Shown piece after piece: positions 1-12,118 of a DNA stretch of 64,000 nt (position 1 is its first letter; every line of letters begins with the position of its first letter). Under the pieces are notes generated by a model. The model was given only the letters and a program-made list of their open reading frames with translations. It did no database searches and was not told the DNA's origin. The stretch lies in assembly GCF_012273895.1 (NCBI RefSeq), contig NC_052117.1, positions 7,138,406 to 7,202,405 of the forward strand, read 5' to 3'. Made by a program: the position numbers and the translations under genes. The stretch is from Zerene cesonia. Lineage: Eukaryota; Arthropoda; Insecta; Lepidoptera; Pieridae.

Positions 1-734
1 AAATGATACAAATATTTTAGTAAACAGATTTCGAAATAAAATGTTATTAGGTGGATTCTTTAAGGAAAATGTTTAATTCAATTTCAGCGTCTACATATTT
101 CCTTTCATATCGCTTGAACTGTGAAATGTTTTACTGTCCTGTTTTATTCCTTCAATATTAGAATAACTATCTTTGTAGGACACTCTAACTTCAATTATGA
201 TAACACAATCAAATTACAATTGTGATATCTCTGTTCGATACCATTTAACACCTCAACTACTCAACGGCTTCATTTTATTTTTATTTTTTTTTATTTTATT
301 AAGGCTCATTAGCAAGTGTACATCAATACATTAACATGAGATGATACAAAAAATTATATATATATGTCATAATGTACAATCAATAAAAAATGAGCACAGC
401 ACGCACAATACAAATTATTTCATAAAAAGTGATAATAATAATATAACAGTACATAAAAATCAGTAAGAGAAGTGTAAATTTAACATGATCCATTAATATA
501 TAGGTAAATTCATGACATTTTTAGAACTTATAACTAGGAAAAAAATTAGTTGGTACATAATTAGACACTGATAAGATTGATCATATTCAGCGTCTTTAAA
601 TTTCCCGATTGTGTCGAAATATAATATATCTAATGTTTGGTTTATAAATCCATTATATTTTTTACATATTCGTGGCATGGGGGAGAAGGAACCCAACGTA
701 GTCCTCAATCAATAATTCTAGATATATAGAAAGA

Positions 735-903
735 CTAGCTATACACTATGGCTCCGTCCGGGTAATCGTATTTAAGTAAGTATCTATCCTATCACTTAAC
801 TTGGTTCAAGCTGCATATGATGTGCAAAGCTGATTAAATTCGATTGAGCAATTTAGGAGTTAACAATGTGACAGTGTGACAGGTAATTTATACATATTAT
901 GAT
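735..903 (-). mobile_element. Helitron-like element, family G
   Basis: On the minus strand this segment ends in CTAG next to a host T, the ending expected of Helitron-like elements. It is clearly related to 7385-7552: both share CTATCCTAT, then a TGCACATG-like block, then CGATTGAG, then the TTAGGAGT-like block. There is no internal open frame. A non-autonomous, decayed copy is the best reading; the alternative is the 3' tail of a LINE. Confidence 0.45.
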
Positions 904-2109
904 ACATCATTAGAGACTCGGATATACTTATGCTTTAGTAAACAATTTATATTCGAACATTTTGTATTTGAAAGTGGATACAAACTGTGAAATACACGTG
1001 AGTGAATCGACAAACGTAAAGTTAGTTCCTATTAATATGATATATGCAAACTTCACTATTTATAAGCTACAAAATATGATATAAACTCGAAATATCGAGG
1101 GTTTATCAAACAGCAGTGCATATTTAAGAGCACTTTGAATAGTGGTTGCGATTTAAAAAAGAAATAATTCCATCAAAATCGCTCGCACTCTAAAAATACT
1201 TGAATCGTATGAACTACTAATGGCAATTTATTCATATTTTAAATGTGTTATTAGCTTTCCGTGACTTTGATCAGTTTTTAGTTTTTTTTTAACACAACTC
1301 TTCTTTACATTTATATAAAGTAGCTTATTAACTAACATATGGCTACAAATGACCTTGACTAAAATATAACCATTGTCCTAGCAATACACTTTCTTAAAAG
1401 GGAATATCGATAACAACATATGATGTGACGACTTTGCCAATGTTGAAAAAATAATCACGATTTTAAGAATGAGGAAACTTAACATGTATTGAATATCATA
1501 AAACAATCCGATACTTTCAGCAATAAGGTGTTTCAGGTCACTCAATAAACGCGAAGCCTGAACTCAACAGCTACAGAGTGAAGGCAACAAAACTTATCTC
1601 ATAAACTATGTTGTCATCATAAATTCAAGTCAAATTTGAAACGACTTCCCCTCTCGGGAATGAGAGCTAGATTCCACTGAAATCCTAACCTAGAATACAA
1701 GTAATCGTATTGAGAAATACAATGTATTTGATGTATTTTTGTCAGCACAAATGCAAACTGTTTGCATTAAATAAGATAAGAATATAGTGTCTTAAACGTA
1801 AGACTGTATTTTATGTGTGCAGAAACATATGGGAATAATTTTAGTGTATTCCCGCGATACAATGTGTAAAGAAAACAATGATATTGTTTCGTTGACTTTT
1901 GTGTTGCGAAAGATCGATTTTTAATACCATATAAGTATTAATTACCTCTCTTAATTTCCTTTAATCTTATTGAAGTTTTACAAAGTCTATGCGTCTATTT
2001 TGTTTCGCCGACTAAAATAATGAATAGTAGCATCATAAGCCGCGGGTAATAAGTATGTGGTTTAGTTAGTTCAAATTATATCATAGCTAATATCCTTATT
2101 TCAACTAAT
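904..2109. other. AT-rich stretch, no gene seen
   Basis: No open frame of 60 codons or more occurs on either strand. I recognise no repeat and no RNA fold here; runs of A/T and scattered TAAT cores are all that is visible. Confidence 0.6.
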
Positions 2110-2410
2110 GTTATATATGCGTTTTATATTGAAGATTTGGTTGGTCCTTTTACGTAACAACTGAGCGGTTTTATTTCATGATTTTTTGTGCCAGTGTAGC
2201 CATCTCCAGCTAAGAAACTAGAGACTGACAAAGTTTGGCATATAATTTTTTTTTGAATACGGGGAAACATCTCATTCTCTTTGGGAAAATACAATATGAT
2301 ACACATTTGAATAGCTCCGAAATTGATAAATTACGCTAGATGGCGCTATATTTAAACATGTGTGTCAATTGTTAATTTATTCTGTCCACGCGAGCGAAGG
2401 CGCGGTCTAG
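2110..2410 (+). mobile_element. Helitron-like element, family P (decayed)
   Basis: The right end, GCGAGCGAAGGCGCGGT followed by CTAG and a host T, is a Helitron-type GC-rich terminus. The block TAGATGGCGCTATAT at 2337 and the following TGTCAATTGTTAATTT are repeated with few changes at 63647-63702, so this is a dispersed family. The left boundary is uncertain because the first 150 bp have diverged. Confidence 0.4.
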
Positions 2411-2830
2411 TAGCTACGTAAATAAGATATAATAAAGTCGCCTCAATTGTATAAGAAGGTATTTAGATCATTGAAATCCGTTTCAAATATAACTGACCTC
2501 TTTGTTGTAATAACTCTGTTTGTTCTAAAATTCATTAATGATCGTCCGATAAACCCAAAACTTATGATTGTCTATTCAAGTATTTGAAGAGGGAAAACCG
2601 GGAATATAATACAAATTGATCACTATTAAACTACAGGTTCTATTATTTCTTAATATAAGTTTTGAAATTAAAGTCTATTATATTATACAATCAATTAATT
2701 TCGATGAATTGACATCAAAAATCCACCAGTGTTGGATTTATTTTTGCTATAATAACAATTTCATAGCATATGCAATATTTATAAACAAAAATGAAACCGC
2801 CTTCAAAGTGTCAGAATTAGGGCAAATTTA

Positions 2831-2976
2831 AATTGGAACACATGGGAGGCATCAGCTTTCAAGTAAAAAAAGGAATCATAAAAAAATCGCTTCCCAATAA
2901 AACGTCATATCGTAACAAACAGTCGAATTAAAATATAAAAATAAATTTAACCTCTTTCTTTTTGAAGTCGGTTGAA
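2831..2976 (-). repeat. GAAGTCGGTT dispersed repeat
   Basis: The minus strand begins AACCGACTTCAAAAAGAAAG and ends near GATGCCTCCCATGTG. The block CATGGGAGGCATCAGCTTT recurs as CATGGGAGGCACCAGCTTT at 29699, and another copy is at 46114. The AACCGACTTC start is widespread in lepidopteran genomes as far as I recall; I cannot assign it to a named class. Confidence 0.5.
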
Positions 2977-3956
2977 AATGAAAAAAATAATTATAATTCC
3001 AAGAAGTGTGTTATTGACTCTGCAAAACATAGACTAGTTAATCGATTTATTTTAACTTGATAGATTTAGTTCCAATACACACCTTTGCATTACTTTCTAT
3101 TATCTATTCTATCTAATCAAGTTGTAACTACTAAAATACTCGCGCTATATTATCCAGTAAATATACTTGTAATTTACATCACACTTCTCGTTGGGAATTG
3201 CACAATAATTAAAAGCTAACATTTAAAAACGTGTTACACTCAGACAATAAGAGAAACCCTTGGTCTAACTTTTTACGGGAGTCGCGAGTTACAAGTGTTC
3301 ACAATTTTCTACAAAGGCTATTCTGTAAACATTTTTCACTTTAAATATTCTTTTGTCCTCGCCGAGGTCGGTATAATTAAAATTTAAATGTCGGAGTGGG
3401 TTAAAAAAAATTCCGCGAAACAGGGATTTCAGTGGATCAGAAATTATGTGGTGATACCTTGACTGTGAGCCCGAAATTGCAGAGTAATTATGCGGTAATT
3501 TTTGTTTGTAATGGTCGGAACGTAGGCTTTTTACGAGAAAAAAAATTAATGTATATAGTATCTAAGGACGATGTGATTATATCCACACGTAACTCTAATT
3601 TCTAATGTACATTTTTTTATATCAGCCTTAATAATATATTGCATTCAGTTGAAAGTAAATATAATACATAAGCGTACAGCAGAAGATAGATTAGTTATTT
3701 TAAGCAATATTTTACGAAACGATAAAAATAACAAGCTTTGTATCAATGCGAACGAATCAGTCTGGTTATTATTCCACGTCTAATACTAATGGTCGATAAC
3801 ATGCGAGGAAGAAATTTATTTTGTGCCAAAGCTAGTCCTGTTATATTATAATTTTTAACTCATTGAGTATACGAGTAAAGAACGACATAATAATACATAC
3901 TACTACATTTAATACTTTAGTTTTTGAATGCTTCTTAATTATAATTCCAACACCAA
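2977..3956. other. Single-copy-looking stretch, no gene seen
   Basis: No frame of 60 codons. The part around 3355-3480 is richer in G and C than its surroundings and lacks repeat signatures, so it could be conserved non-coding DNA; nothing more specific can be said. Confidence 0.5.
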
Positions 3957-4130
3957 ATTTTTATTTTTAAGCAAAACATCGTGAGGAAACCGGTATGTCC
4001 AAAAATCGAAAGTTCAACGACATGTGACATTTGCCGCAATTGGCCAGCGTGGTCAGCGTATGACCTGAACCCTCATAGGCCTGTGTCCTCCCAGTAGTGT
4101 GAATATGTATGGGCTGATGATTTTTATTTT
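3957..4130 (+). mobile_element. SINE-A, 5'-truncated copy with target-site duplication
   Basis: Residues 3972-4119 match the 3' half of the full SINE-A at 19033-19355, from AACATCGTGAGGAAACC through CCTCATAGG to GGGCTGATGA. The body is flanked by ATTTTTATTTT at 3957-3967 and 4120-4130, an 11 bp direct repeat that fits a target-site duplication, although it is T-rich. The whole tRNA-derived head is missing, the usual result of incomplete reverse transcription. Confidence 0.8.
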
Positions 4131-5155
4131 ATGCTTCAAAGCTGCGCTAAATACATTATCTAATATCATATTCAATTAATGGACATGTAACTTGCTGACG
4201 TTTTTCAAAAACTATAGACACCCACTAGAAAAGAAAGTCCCAAAACACACCTAAGAATTAAACGTATGGCACTTTATTATTAAATTAATCCAGCTGCCTG
4301 TTGGGGGCTGTACAGCATTTCGCATCGCTAATTAACTTGACCGAACAATGCGAAAATTCTTTTATCAATAGAGTTTTAATTGAACTGACCTGAATTGGAA
4401 TTATTTCATTGTGCCCTCGCAGTCTCGTTAAAATGCCCCTGGAGCAAAGCTTCCCACTAATTGGAGACATCTGACCACAGGATGTAGCTAGGTTTTGTAC
4501 AAAGGACATTTGTAATATTATTTCAATATCTATAATCATATAATACCAAGGAGCCTTTCGCCATACTGACAGTTAGTCAGCTGCACCGTCTGTATATCAG
4601 ATCAGATATATCATACTGAGCCACGATTTTTTTGGTTTTCTCTGTTTAATTTTATGTTCTATTTTGTTTCGTATTGCTGTTATATATTGCGTTATTTAAA
4701 GAACTATTTATTTATCAGTTTAATTCGTGGTTAGATTCTAAATTATTCATTAAACATTATATAAGCTTATAAGCTTAATGTTTTTATAGGAAATTTATTA
4801 AAGAAATTTAATACCTTAATTAAAATATTAGTTTCATAATGGTTAACACTAAGACATATCACAATGACAACACAATTTCAAATATTTGTACTAATGCCAA
4901 AATTCATCTTAGCCGTGTCTTCAAACGGAACAATAGTAAAGGATTCATAGCGGAACATTTGTTATTGGTACTCTCCAAGATCCCGATCCCTTACGATCTT
5001 TTAATCCTGTTAACTGAGCCTTCAATCCCTTTAGATGGGCGATATATAACTAACAATACAGAATGGTCCTCTCAATAAAGATTAGTGATATACTGTTTAT
5101 GTGTTGTATACAACTCACGTTTAGGCACATATAGCCGAAAAAGTAGAAGGAATTC
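4131..5155. other. No gene seen; two short open frames judged fortuitous
   Basis: Open frames of 84 codons (minus, 4285-4539) and 79 codons (plus, 4839-5078) occur, but neither resembles a known domain nor has flanking splice or polyadenylation signals that would make a gene. The segment 4280-4500 is somewhat GC-richer than its surroundings. Confidence 0.5.
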
Positions 5156-5262
5156 GATTGCTGAGGCGGGATCACGGATGGCTAAGAGGTCAGGCCACCA
5201 GGTTTGCCACAATGCCATTCGAACCCGCGTCATTACGAAATCACGCCTTGTCATCGAATTTT
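5156..5262 (-). repeat. Degenerate tRNA-like / SINE head
   Basis: The minus strand carries GGGTTCGAATG, a good pol III B-box match (5217-5227), preceded by ATGACGC, similar to the ATGACAC in front of the B box at 17052. No cloverleaf or clear A box forms. Probably a tRNA-derived SINE relic; chance similarity is possible. Confidence 0.3.
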
Positions 5263-5673
5263 TTCTATAGTTCTCTAGACAAATATCACTTTTAAAATAT
5301 AAAGTCAGTTTTGTTTAAAATACATTGGATACATTCTGGTACTTATGTTATCATTATAATAGACCAATTATGTCGAGACTATATTGGCTGTATAAAACCA
5401 TAAATATAGAAAAAATAACATTTGTAACATTGAAACTACTTTCATAACGAATGATATTTAAACATGTGTTTTAAATTTACATAAAATTATTATAGGATCG
5501 TTTTATTCTGTTTATAGAATTAATTCCACTACTTCTATTAAGGCTGAACTTTTTTAGGCTGAACTTAGGACGTATTTATCTATTCCTCAATAGTGTGAGT
5601 TACCTGCGTTCGATGAATATTGCCCCTCAATACTATTGATGTAATAAAATAGGGATTATAGTTTATGAATTCA
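5263..5673. other. AT-rich stretch with small tandem repeat
   Basis: No gene. AGGCTGAACTT occurs twice, at 5541-5551 and 5556-5566, a 15 bp-period duplication. Confidence 0.6.
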
Positions 5674-5869
5674 TCACTACATAGTATAAAGCAAAGTCAC
5701 ATCCCGCGTCTATCCCTATGTATGTATGTGTGCTTAGATCTTTAAACTACACAGCGGATTTTAATGGTTTTTCTTTTTTAGAAAGAGTGATTCAAGGGAA
5801 AGGTTTATCTGTATAAACACATCCATTAAACTTCTCCGAATCCAACGCGTGCGAAGCGATGGGCAAAAG
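5674..5869 (+). mobile_element. Helitron-like element, family E
   Basis: It starts TCACTACATAGTATAAA after a host A and keeps the order of blocks seen in the better copy at 32371-32565: the AGTGATTCAAG-like block, then GGTTTAT, then CTCCGAATCCAACG, then GCGAAGCGATGGGCA. The final CTAGT has decayed. No coding capacity. Confidence 0.55.
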
Positions 5870-5948
5870 TCAGTTTTATGTTATAAAATTGAATTAAATT
5901 TCATAAAATTAATAATAAAATAGACCCTTGCCCAAGTTCAGCCCGGGT

Positions 5949-5993
5949 TGACCTAGGGTTAGGGTAGGTTAGGGTAGGACCTAGGTAGGGTTA
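5949..5993. repeat. Short interstitial TTAGG-like tract
   Basis: TTAGG occurs at 5959 and 5969, separated by GTAGG, with further TAGG units around it, and the tract is flanked by two CCTAGG palindromes. (TTAGG)n is the common insect telomere repeat. The tract is too short and irregular to be a telomere; it may be a repair filler or chance. Confidence 0.35.
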
Positions 5994-6835
5994 AAGATAG
6001 CACTCACAGATAAACCTTTCTGTTGGTAAAACATTTAAAAATGGGTTTAGTAAATCCAGAACTACGTCTATAACATCACAAACTCGCAAAACTTCCAATT
6101 TTGTACTATTAGTAGCTGTAGTTTGCTTTTTTTTGGTTTGCTTCCCCTATTATTGCGGGTAACGGGCGGTGACGTCACACAACAAAGAAGATTAAAAAGA
6201 AGGAGTATGAATTCTATAAATATTAAAATTCTATATATATTGACAATAATTTCCTGACTACTGTTTTTTAAAATATATCTTGTTCATAAATGGGTAGCGT
6301 AGTTACAGTAACGTTTCACCTAATATGATATAAATAGTCCAACCCATGAGTCGAGTTAAATCATTATTCTGTTTACACATATTATAAATACTGTCACGTT
6401 CTAAGTCAGAGTTATAGAATAATTAATAACCGTGTTCCTAGTTTCGAAACTCAGTATAATCACCTTAGGTAAATAGGAGATAGCGCACTAAGGATAGCCT
6501 TCTGCAAACATTATGTTTGCTTAATAGTTTCTAACTATCGATGTACTGAGTATTGATGGTATATTAATTACCATTCTAGAGTTTAACCATAGATGATATA
6601 ACGATTCATTTTTTTTTTCTTAATGACGCATTTACACGTTCTTGTTTCTCATTCATACATTAATTTTTCTTAATGGTGCATTTACATATTCGTGTCCGCT
6701 ATTGGCTTTATCACTCGACGACATATTCGACGAAACATTCATATGAGAGTACCATCGCAAAGTCCTGTTACATAGTTGTAAGTACAATAAGTTCGCCTTT
6801 TCTATTACATATGATCATTCGAGTTTCGCGTAAGC
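5994..6835. other. No gene seen
   Basis: An 87-codon open frame starts at 6673 but runs into the SINE-A beginning at 6848, so it is not a gene. The rest is AT-rich without recognised repeats. Confidence 0.55.
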
Positions 6836-7130
6836 ACGTAAAACGTGGTGGCTCAGTGGTGAGGACCTCGGACTTCAAAATCGATAAGTCGGGGTTCGAG
6901 ACAGCGATTTTTCAATTTATCTGCACATGTGGATAACATCACCACTGCTCGAAACGGTGAAGTCATCGTGAAGAAAAACCGGCATGCCTGAAAATCAAAA
7001 ATTCGACGACATGTGACATCTGCCAACCCGCACTTGGCCAGCGTGGTGTAATATGGCCTGAACCCTCTAAGGGTGTCTGTGTCCCAGCAATGGGAACATA
7101 TATGGGCTGATGATGATGACGTAAGACGTG
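6836..7130 (+). mobile_element. SINE-A, near full-length with internal deletion
   Basis: The head has a pol III A box (TGGCTCAGTGGTGAGG) and a B box (GGTTCGAGAC). The tail is GGGCTGATGATGATG. Flanks ACGTAAAACGTG (6836-6847) and ACGTAAGACGTG (7119-7130) form a 12 bp target-site duplication with one mismatch. About 26 bp present in the 19033 copy, including GAGCGTGCAGG, are missing just after the B box. A non-coding tRNA-derived retroposon that depends on a LINE reverse transcriptase. Confidence 0.87.
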
Positions 7131-7384
7131 AATACGCGAGCGCACTGTTACACATGCGTCTTTGTTATAAGCCTCGCTATCCGCAATAATGAGTAATTGC
7201 ACCATCAGACCTTATTAGACATCGATTGAAGGTTTGAACGTTAATCGCTTGTAAATAGCATGGGAACTTGTTTTGTAGGTAAAATAATGCAACTCGTGTA
7301 TTCATAAATTTATTTATAAAAGTAAGTTACAGGATAGAATCTAAAACATATGCATTAACAACAATCAAAATTAAAATTATATAC

Positions 7385-7552
7385 AAATAGCCTCCCGGCT
7401 AGTCATTTATCGTAATTGAAATAAAATAAACTATCCTATCTTTTATGTTGGATCAAACTGCACATGGTTTGCAATTTTTATTAAAATCGATTGAGTAGTT
7501 GAGGAGTCCATCGAAGGCAAACAAAGTAACAAATAATTTATATATATTAAGT
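7385..7552 (-). mobile_element. Helitron-like element, family G
   Basis: Second copy of the family at 735-903. Shared blocks include CTATCCTAT, TGCACATGGTTTGCAA, CGATTGAGTAGTT and the TTTATATATATTAAG end. A CGGCTAGTC near 7396 may be the decayed CTAG terminus. Confidence 0.45.
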
Positions 7553-9050
7553 TTATAACTGTACTCGTGTTACTTTTGGATAGCAACACTATATATAAAA
7601 TGCTATTATACTAATATAGCTCTAGATTTTCTACGACTTTTTCTCATTTAAAAATAAGTTTACAAGCGCAATCCGCGAGCACAGGCACTACTTATTAAAG
7701 CAGACTCAAACAAACAGTGGGAACATTTCCTAACAAAGCCACGACCTCGTTTAGCGCACTAATGTTAACCACGGCACGCGAACAAGTGAAAAATATATGT
7801 TTATATTTGAAGAGTTATTCGCTCACCCACTGTGAAACAAGGCAAATATATACAATAACAAACACGCACTGTTGTGTACGAAGCATGTAGTTTTGGGTTA
7901 CTTTAAAATGTATTTTTATTTTTTTTGTTAATAATTGTCGTATCGCATGAGCTGTTAAAGTATGTCAATGTATAAAATGTGGTGGTTAACTTGTTTAATC
8001 GTGGGTAATAGAGTATGGTAAAATTCTCCTAATTTTACGGTATTGTGAATCGTTGTGGAAATGTTCTTATATTCTGTAACTGTAGACTTGTTTGAGACTG
8101 TCGTCTGCGCCATAATTCTTGAATCCAACCTATATATGTAGGTATATACCGTATAGCATATACCCGCATAATTTGTACGAGTATATTATATATTTCTTTG
8201 TAGAACACATTTTCATTGAACATTTTAGAGTAAGGAAAATGTATTAAATAAGTTAATTTATATAGTTTTCCAACGATTTTTCTTTTAATATTACAATAAA
8301 GAAGCGTAACATAGAAATAAAGCAAAGTTTAACAAGACCTTATATTGTTTGTTATATAAGTAGGAACTCCTTTATGTTTTGGGAAGTAAGAACTAATGAC
8401 ATTCCTCTTCTTTGCACCGTGTTAAATTATTCAACGGAATTAAATTCCTCACAAAGCAAGGTGACAAGTAATAACGCTTTTTCTGAGCCGTCTCCGATGC
8501 TCTTAAATAGCTCTTAAATAACATATTAGGATCATAAATATCTGAATACAAACGGAATATGGTATATTTCAGTGGTTTATTATGCATTATTTGTGAAATG
8601 ATTGCGAGTAGAACTTCTTATACAGAATACTAAATAGAAAGTAATTCAAGCAAATTATAAAGTGTGAGCGCTGGTGAGAAGTATTGGTTATTATTTAATT
8701 AACAGGCAAATGCGAGAAATAAATATGAGATCAGATTCTAACTTTCAGATAGTAATAATTATGAATATTTAATAATTGGACAATTTTTTGTTTATGAAAT
8801 ACTTTTGTAGAGTTTGTAATCAGTTGATTGAAATAAACCTAGTGACTTTCTTAAGACATAAAATTGGTTTTTGAGGTTATGTAAAAAATTTTCTACGTAA
8901 AGTGTAGTATTTTCATGTATTTTTGTTGCTTTAACTATTTAAAATCGTTCATGTAAATCAATACATTATCTTATTCATTATACCATTCATAAATTGATCA
9001 AATTCTTGTTTAAAAATTCTAATTTGTCTCCTTCGATGGTACTGGCCACT
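7553..9050. other. No gene seen
   Basis: Open frames of 96 codons (8035-8325, minus) and 64 codons (8393-8587, minus) have AT-driven composition and no recognisable domain. 7620-7860 is slightly GC-richer and free of recognised repeats. Confidence 0.5.
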
Positions 9051-9073
9051 GTGTAAAAAAAAATATTTTTTTT

Positions 9074-9367
9074 GACGTGACAACGTCTTAAATTAGGTTG
9101 CGGCTCGGAGGCACTTATGAAAAAGGTAACGTTACGATGAGTCACCGAACTATGATCGGTCCGCCGCGCGCGCAGCACTAGAGAATTAGGCGCATTGAAT
9201 CGGCGCGTGATTGTGTCTCTGTCTCTGTCTTTTTAGTAAACAAAATATATTTTCTATAGTTAAAATTTGTGCAATTCTTATTTTCATTCAATTCCTTGTT
9301 CCTATTGTGCAATTTAATAATATTCATATCAATAAATATTCTACCGAGAAAAAGACGTTGTCACGTA
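9074..9367. mobile_element. Unclassified element with inverted GACGTGACAACGTC ends
   Basis: GACGTGACAACGTC at 9074-9087 is mirrored by GACGTTGTCACGT at 9354-9366, so the two copies are inverted about 265 bp apart. The left half is unusually GC-rich for this window, with CGGTCCGCCGCGCGCGCAGC near 9160. Internal frames on the plus strand (82 and 61 codons) are not recognisable. It could be a small inverted-repeat DNA transposon or a nested composite; outer boundaries and target duplication are not resolved. Confidence 0.45.
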
Positions 9368-10749
9368 AAATCTTCGCCCGTAAAACCGACTTTACAGGCA
9401 ACCATTTTTTCTTTTCCTTGCCCTTATATTTTAAACCGGCCAGTAACAATTTAGGATAGTACACTTAAAATCAAAATAAAAATCCCCTTGGAAATATGAA
9501 ACAATCAAACTGGTTGAACGGCAATTCGTTTCATAGCTGAATTGAGTTTATACTCCAGCCCGATTCTCTCACAGACATAAAATATCCCTCTGCTGTTTCG
9601 AGGAATAACTATCCTACTGGTCTTTATGATCTATAAGTACTTGTAGGGTTAATTTTTATTCGAACTGTGTTTGATTTTATTTTATCATTTTACTATTAAG
9701 AGCTTAGAAAAGATGACAAAATTGTGCTACTATAGTACAAAAACTGTGACATTTCTCTATAAGTATTAATCATATTACAGTAATTATATGAAATGTAAAC
9801 ATGCGTCATTATGTGCTGTCCGCAGCTTTTCATAAAAGTATTTATAATTAGTTATCATATTTAACCTACTTTCATCAAATTTCCTTAGTAACACCTGGTC
9901 AATATACACAAACAATGGTCTTCACGAGACCCCCTACTAAAGCGTTTAATCGTAACTAGAGAATCAGCTTATAAAAACGAGCGTGATATATCATCTACAA
10001 TTAAAAATTAACCTCATTTTGTATTGTCTGTCGGTACTGAAAACAACTGCGATATTTTTTGGTTTAGGCGTCGCGTATAGAAATGCAAAAATATTAAACA
10101 TAAATGGTACTTAAATACTAAACTTCAATCGCTTATTTCCACATGACACGGCCAAGTTAAAGTTTTCACATTTAGTTTATTTTTATATTCAAATTCATTT
10201 CAAGATACTAAATAACACCATAGATTCAACTAAATTGTCGCATTTGTTCATATGCAGAGTATATACTTAATGAAATATGAAGTCCTAGCGATCGTAATAA
10301 ATAATATAAAGGAAATTGATATAGACTTATTAAATCATTGCATTTTCATTGATCCTCGATAAATATACAAATTAAATCTGTCCGTTTATTCTTAGTCTTG
10401 GTAGGTCAAAATTGAGTCTGAATGAGTCGGTTACAAATATACAAACATACATTTGACGCTAATAGAAGCCAATAATAAACAAGTCTCCAGTGTGTTTTAT
10501 TTATTAGTAGATAGTATCGCTTTCCGATATGCGCCCCGAACCGGCCAATGCAGGTTGGCATTAGGCATCGTAAATATAAATTTATGTGCTGCAATAAACC
10601 TTAAATAATCGATGGACCGAATGTACAATGAGTTTGGAGGGTTCCGTGCTTAAATGTTAATTTCATTCAACTTTATTACTATTCTCTCCATTATTAAATA
10701 AGATAATTTATATTATAACACCGTTATAGACTTGTTCTTTATTTGCTAT
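9368..10749. other. No gene seen
   Basis: Only one 62-codon frame (10406-10594, minus) is present, without recognisable content. Local GC rises at 10500-10570 around GCGCCCCGAACCGGCC, unexplained. Confidence 0.5.
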
Positions 10750-10919
10750 ATCCTATCCTCTTATTGTAAAAAGGTTATGCGAATTTGTGTGTTTGTTATG
10801 TGAGGTAATATCCTTATATTAACCTATATAAAGATAACTCCTTGGTAATCTTTAGATCTACTGAACCGTTTTCAAAAGTGCTATAAATGTACAACGAGCG
10901 AAACTGAGAGGACAGCTAG
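10750..10919 (+). mobile_element. Decayed Helitron-like element
   Basis: TCCTATCCTCTTATTGTAAA at the left and GAGGACAGCTAGC at the right resemble the 5' TC and 3' CTAG ends of neighbouring Helitron-like copies, and ACTGAACCGTTTTC inside matches the ACTGAACCGATT block common to them. Confidence 0.4.
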
Positions 10920-12118
10920 CGTATTATAATACCAGGCCACAACAGTGTTTATTACGATTATTCCTCGTGGTAACTATTTCCATTATGTATTGAATGTTTT
11001 AGTAGACTGGTTTAATACTGAGGTTTTAAATTGATAAAATAACAACGAAATCGGTTTCATAGAATACGTCATACTATAAAATAACATGAAAGTTTGTTGG
11101 ATAAAATAAATTGTACCAATTATTTCAACAATAAAATAACGTTGAATCGACAGCGTGTATAAAATTAATTAAATGAAACATTCAACCTAAAACAAACATT
11201 TCTAAATTGGACTGACAAAATTTACTCTCATTTTATTTCATTTTTGATATCTATTCTCTATTCCTTTAACAACTCTGCCAAGTCGTAGCATCGACTACGT
11301 ACCGTAGCGTTTCGTAGCAGCGTAGTACATTCACTGTCAAACGCTACAATTGTTATTTTAAAGTTATCTATGACGCTTGTTAAACTTGTAAACAAATTTG
11401 TTATGACTTCTCGTTGTTATTTACTTTTTATATTAAATTTACCTGCGCAAAGCAAATATATCACACGGTAATAAAACATTAATATGAAATCACGTATATC
11501 ATTGAAGAAAATTAAATATCATAGAAACAAAATAAACATGAGCGTGCATTTGACCTGAATTCAATCAAAATATGCGCTATTCAAAATGAAACGGTTTTTT
11601 TCAAAGAGCCATCCGGCTGAACCCCGAAATCTATCATGTGTGAATTGGAAATACGAAAACAACATTTTACTGTGTTTCCCTGAAGTAAATAAACTAGTGA
11701 ATTTTTATAACCATACAGATCCATAGTGGAGTGGAATAGGTGAAATAAAATTGAATTGCATTTAATTATACCGTACAATATTTTAGAACACATTTTTATG
11801 AAAATTAAAATGGCTATAAAATATAAAATGTGGAGCATTCAATATTTATTATGTTTGTTTTTCGAGCGGCTGCTTTGAAATATAAATGCACTAGTGTTTA
11901 TTTTCAGCGGCAACTTGTGTTTATTAAAACCTAGTTATTTATTAAAATATGATTATTTATTTAAATTTTGCAATGCATCTTCAGTCTTGTTTTATAGGTT
12001 TGAAAACTGCGCGTGGAGATTGAACAAAATGAAACTCGGACTGCGATCGTAATGTACATAAATTGTACAAATGCACTAAAGAGTAGTGGTTATATTAGTG
12101 ATAATTCACAAATATACA
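10920..12118. other. No gene seen; CGTAG-rich foldback inside
   Basis: At 11281-11347 five CGTAG motifs cluster and GTAGCGTTT (11304-11312) pairs with AAACGCTAC (11339-11347). An 85-codon minus frame at 11581-11838 is unrecognised. Confidence 0.5.

Noticed and set aside
735..2410. Idea that the related repeats at both window ends (2110-2410 and 63250-63740) are long terminal repeats of one huge element
   Set aside because: They are ordinary dispersed Helitron-like copies with no shared inner boundaries, and unrelated single-copy DNA lies between them.
6845..6936. tRNA gene at the SINE-A head
   Set aside because: A and B boxes are present, but the sequence continues into the SINE body and is repeated at several loci.
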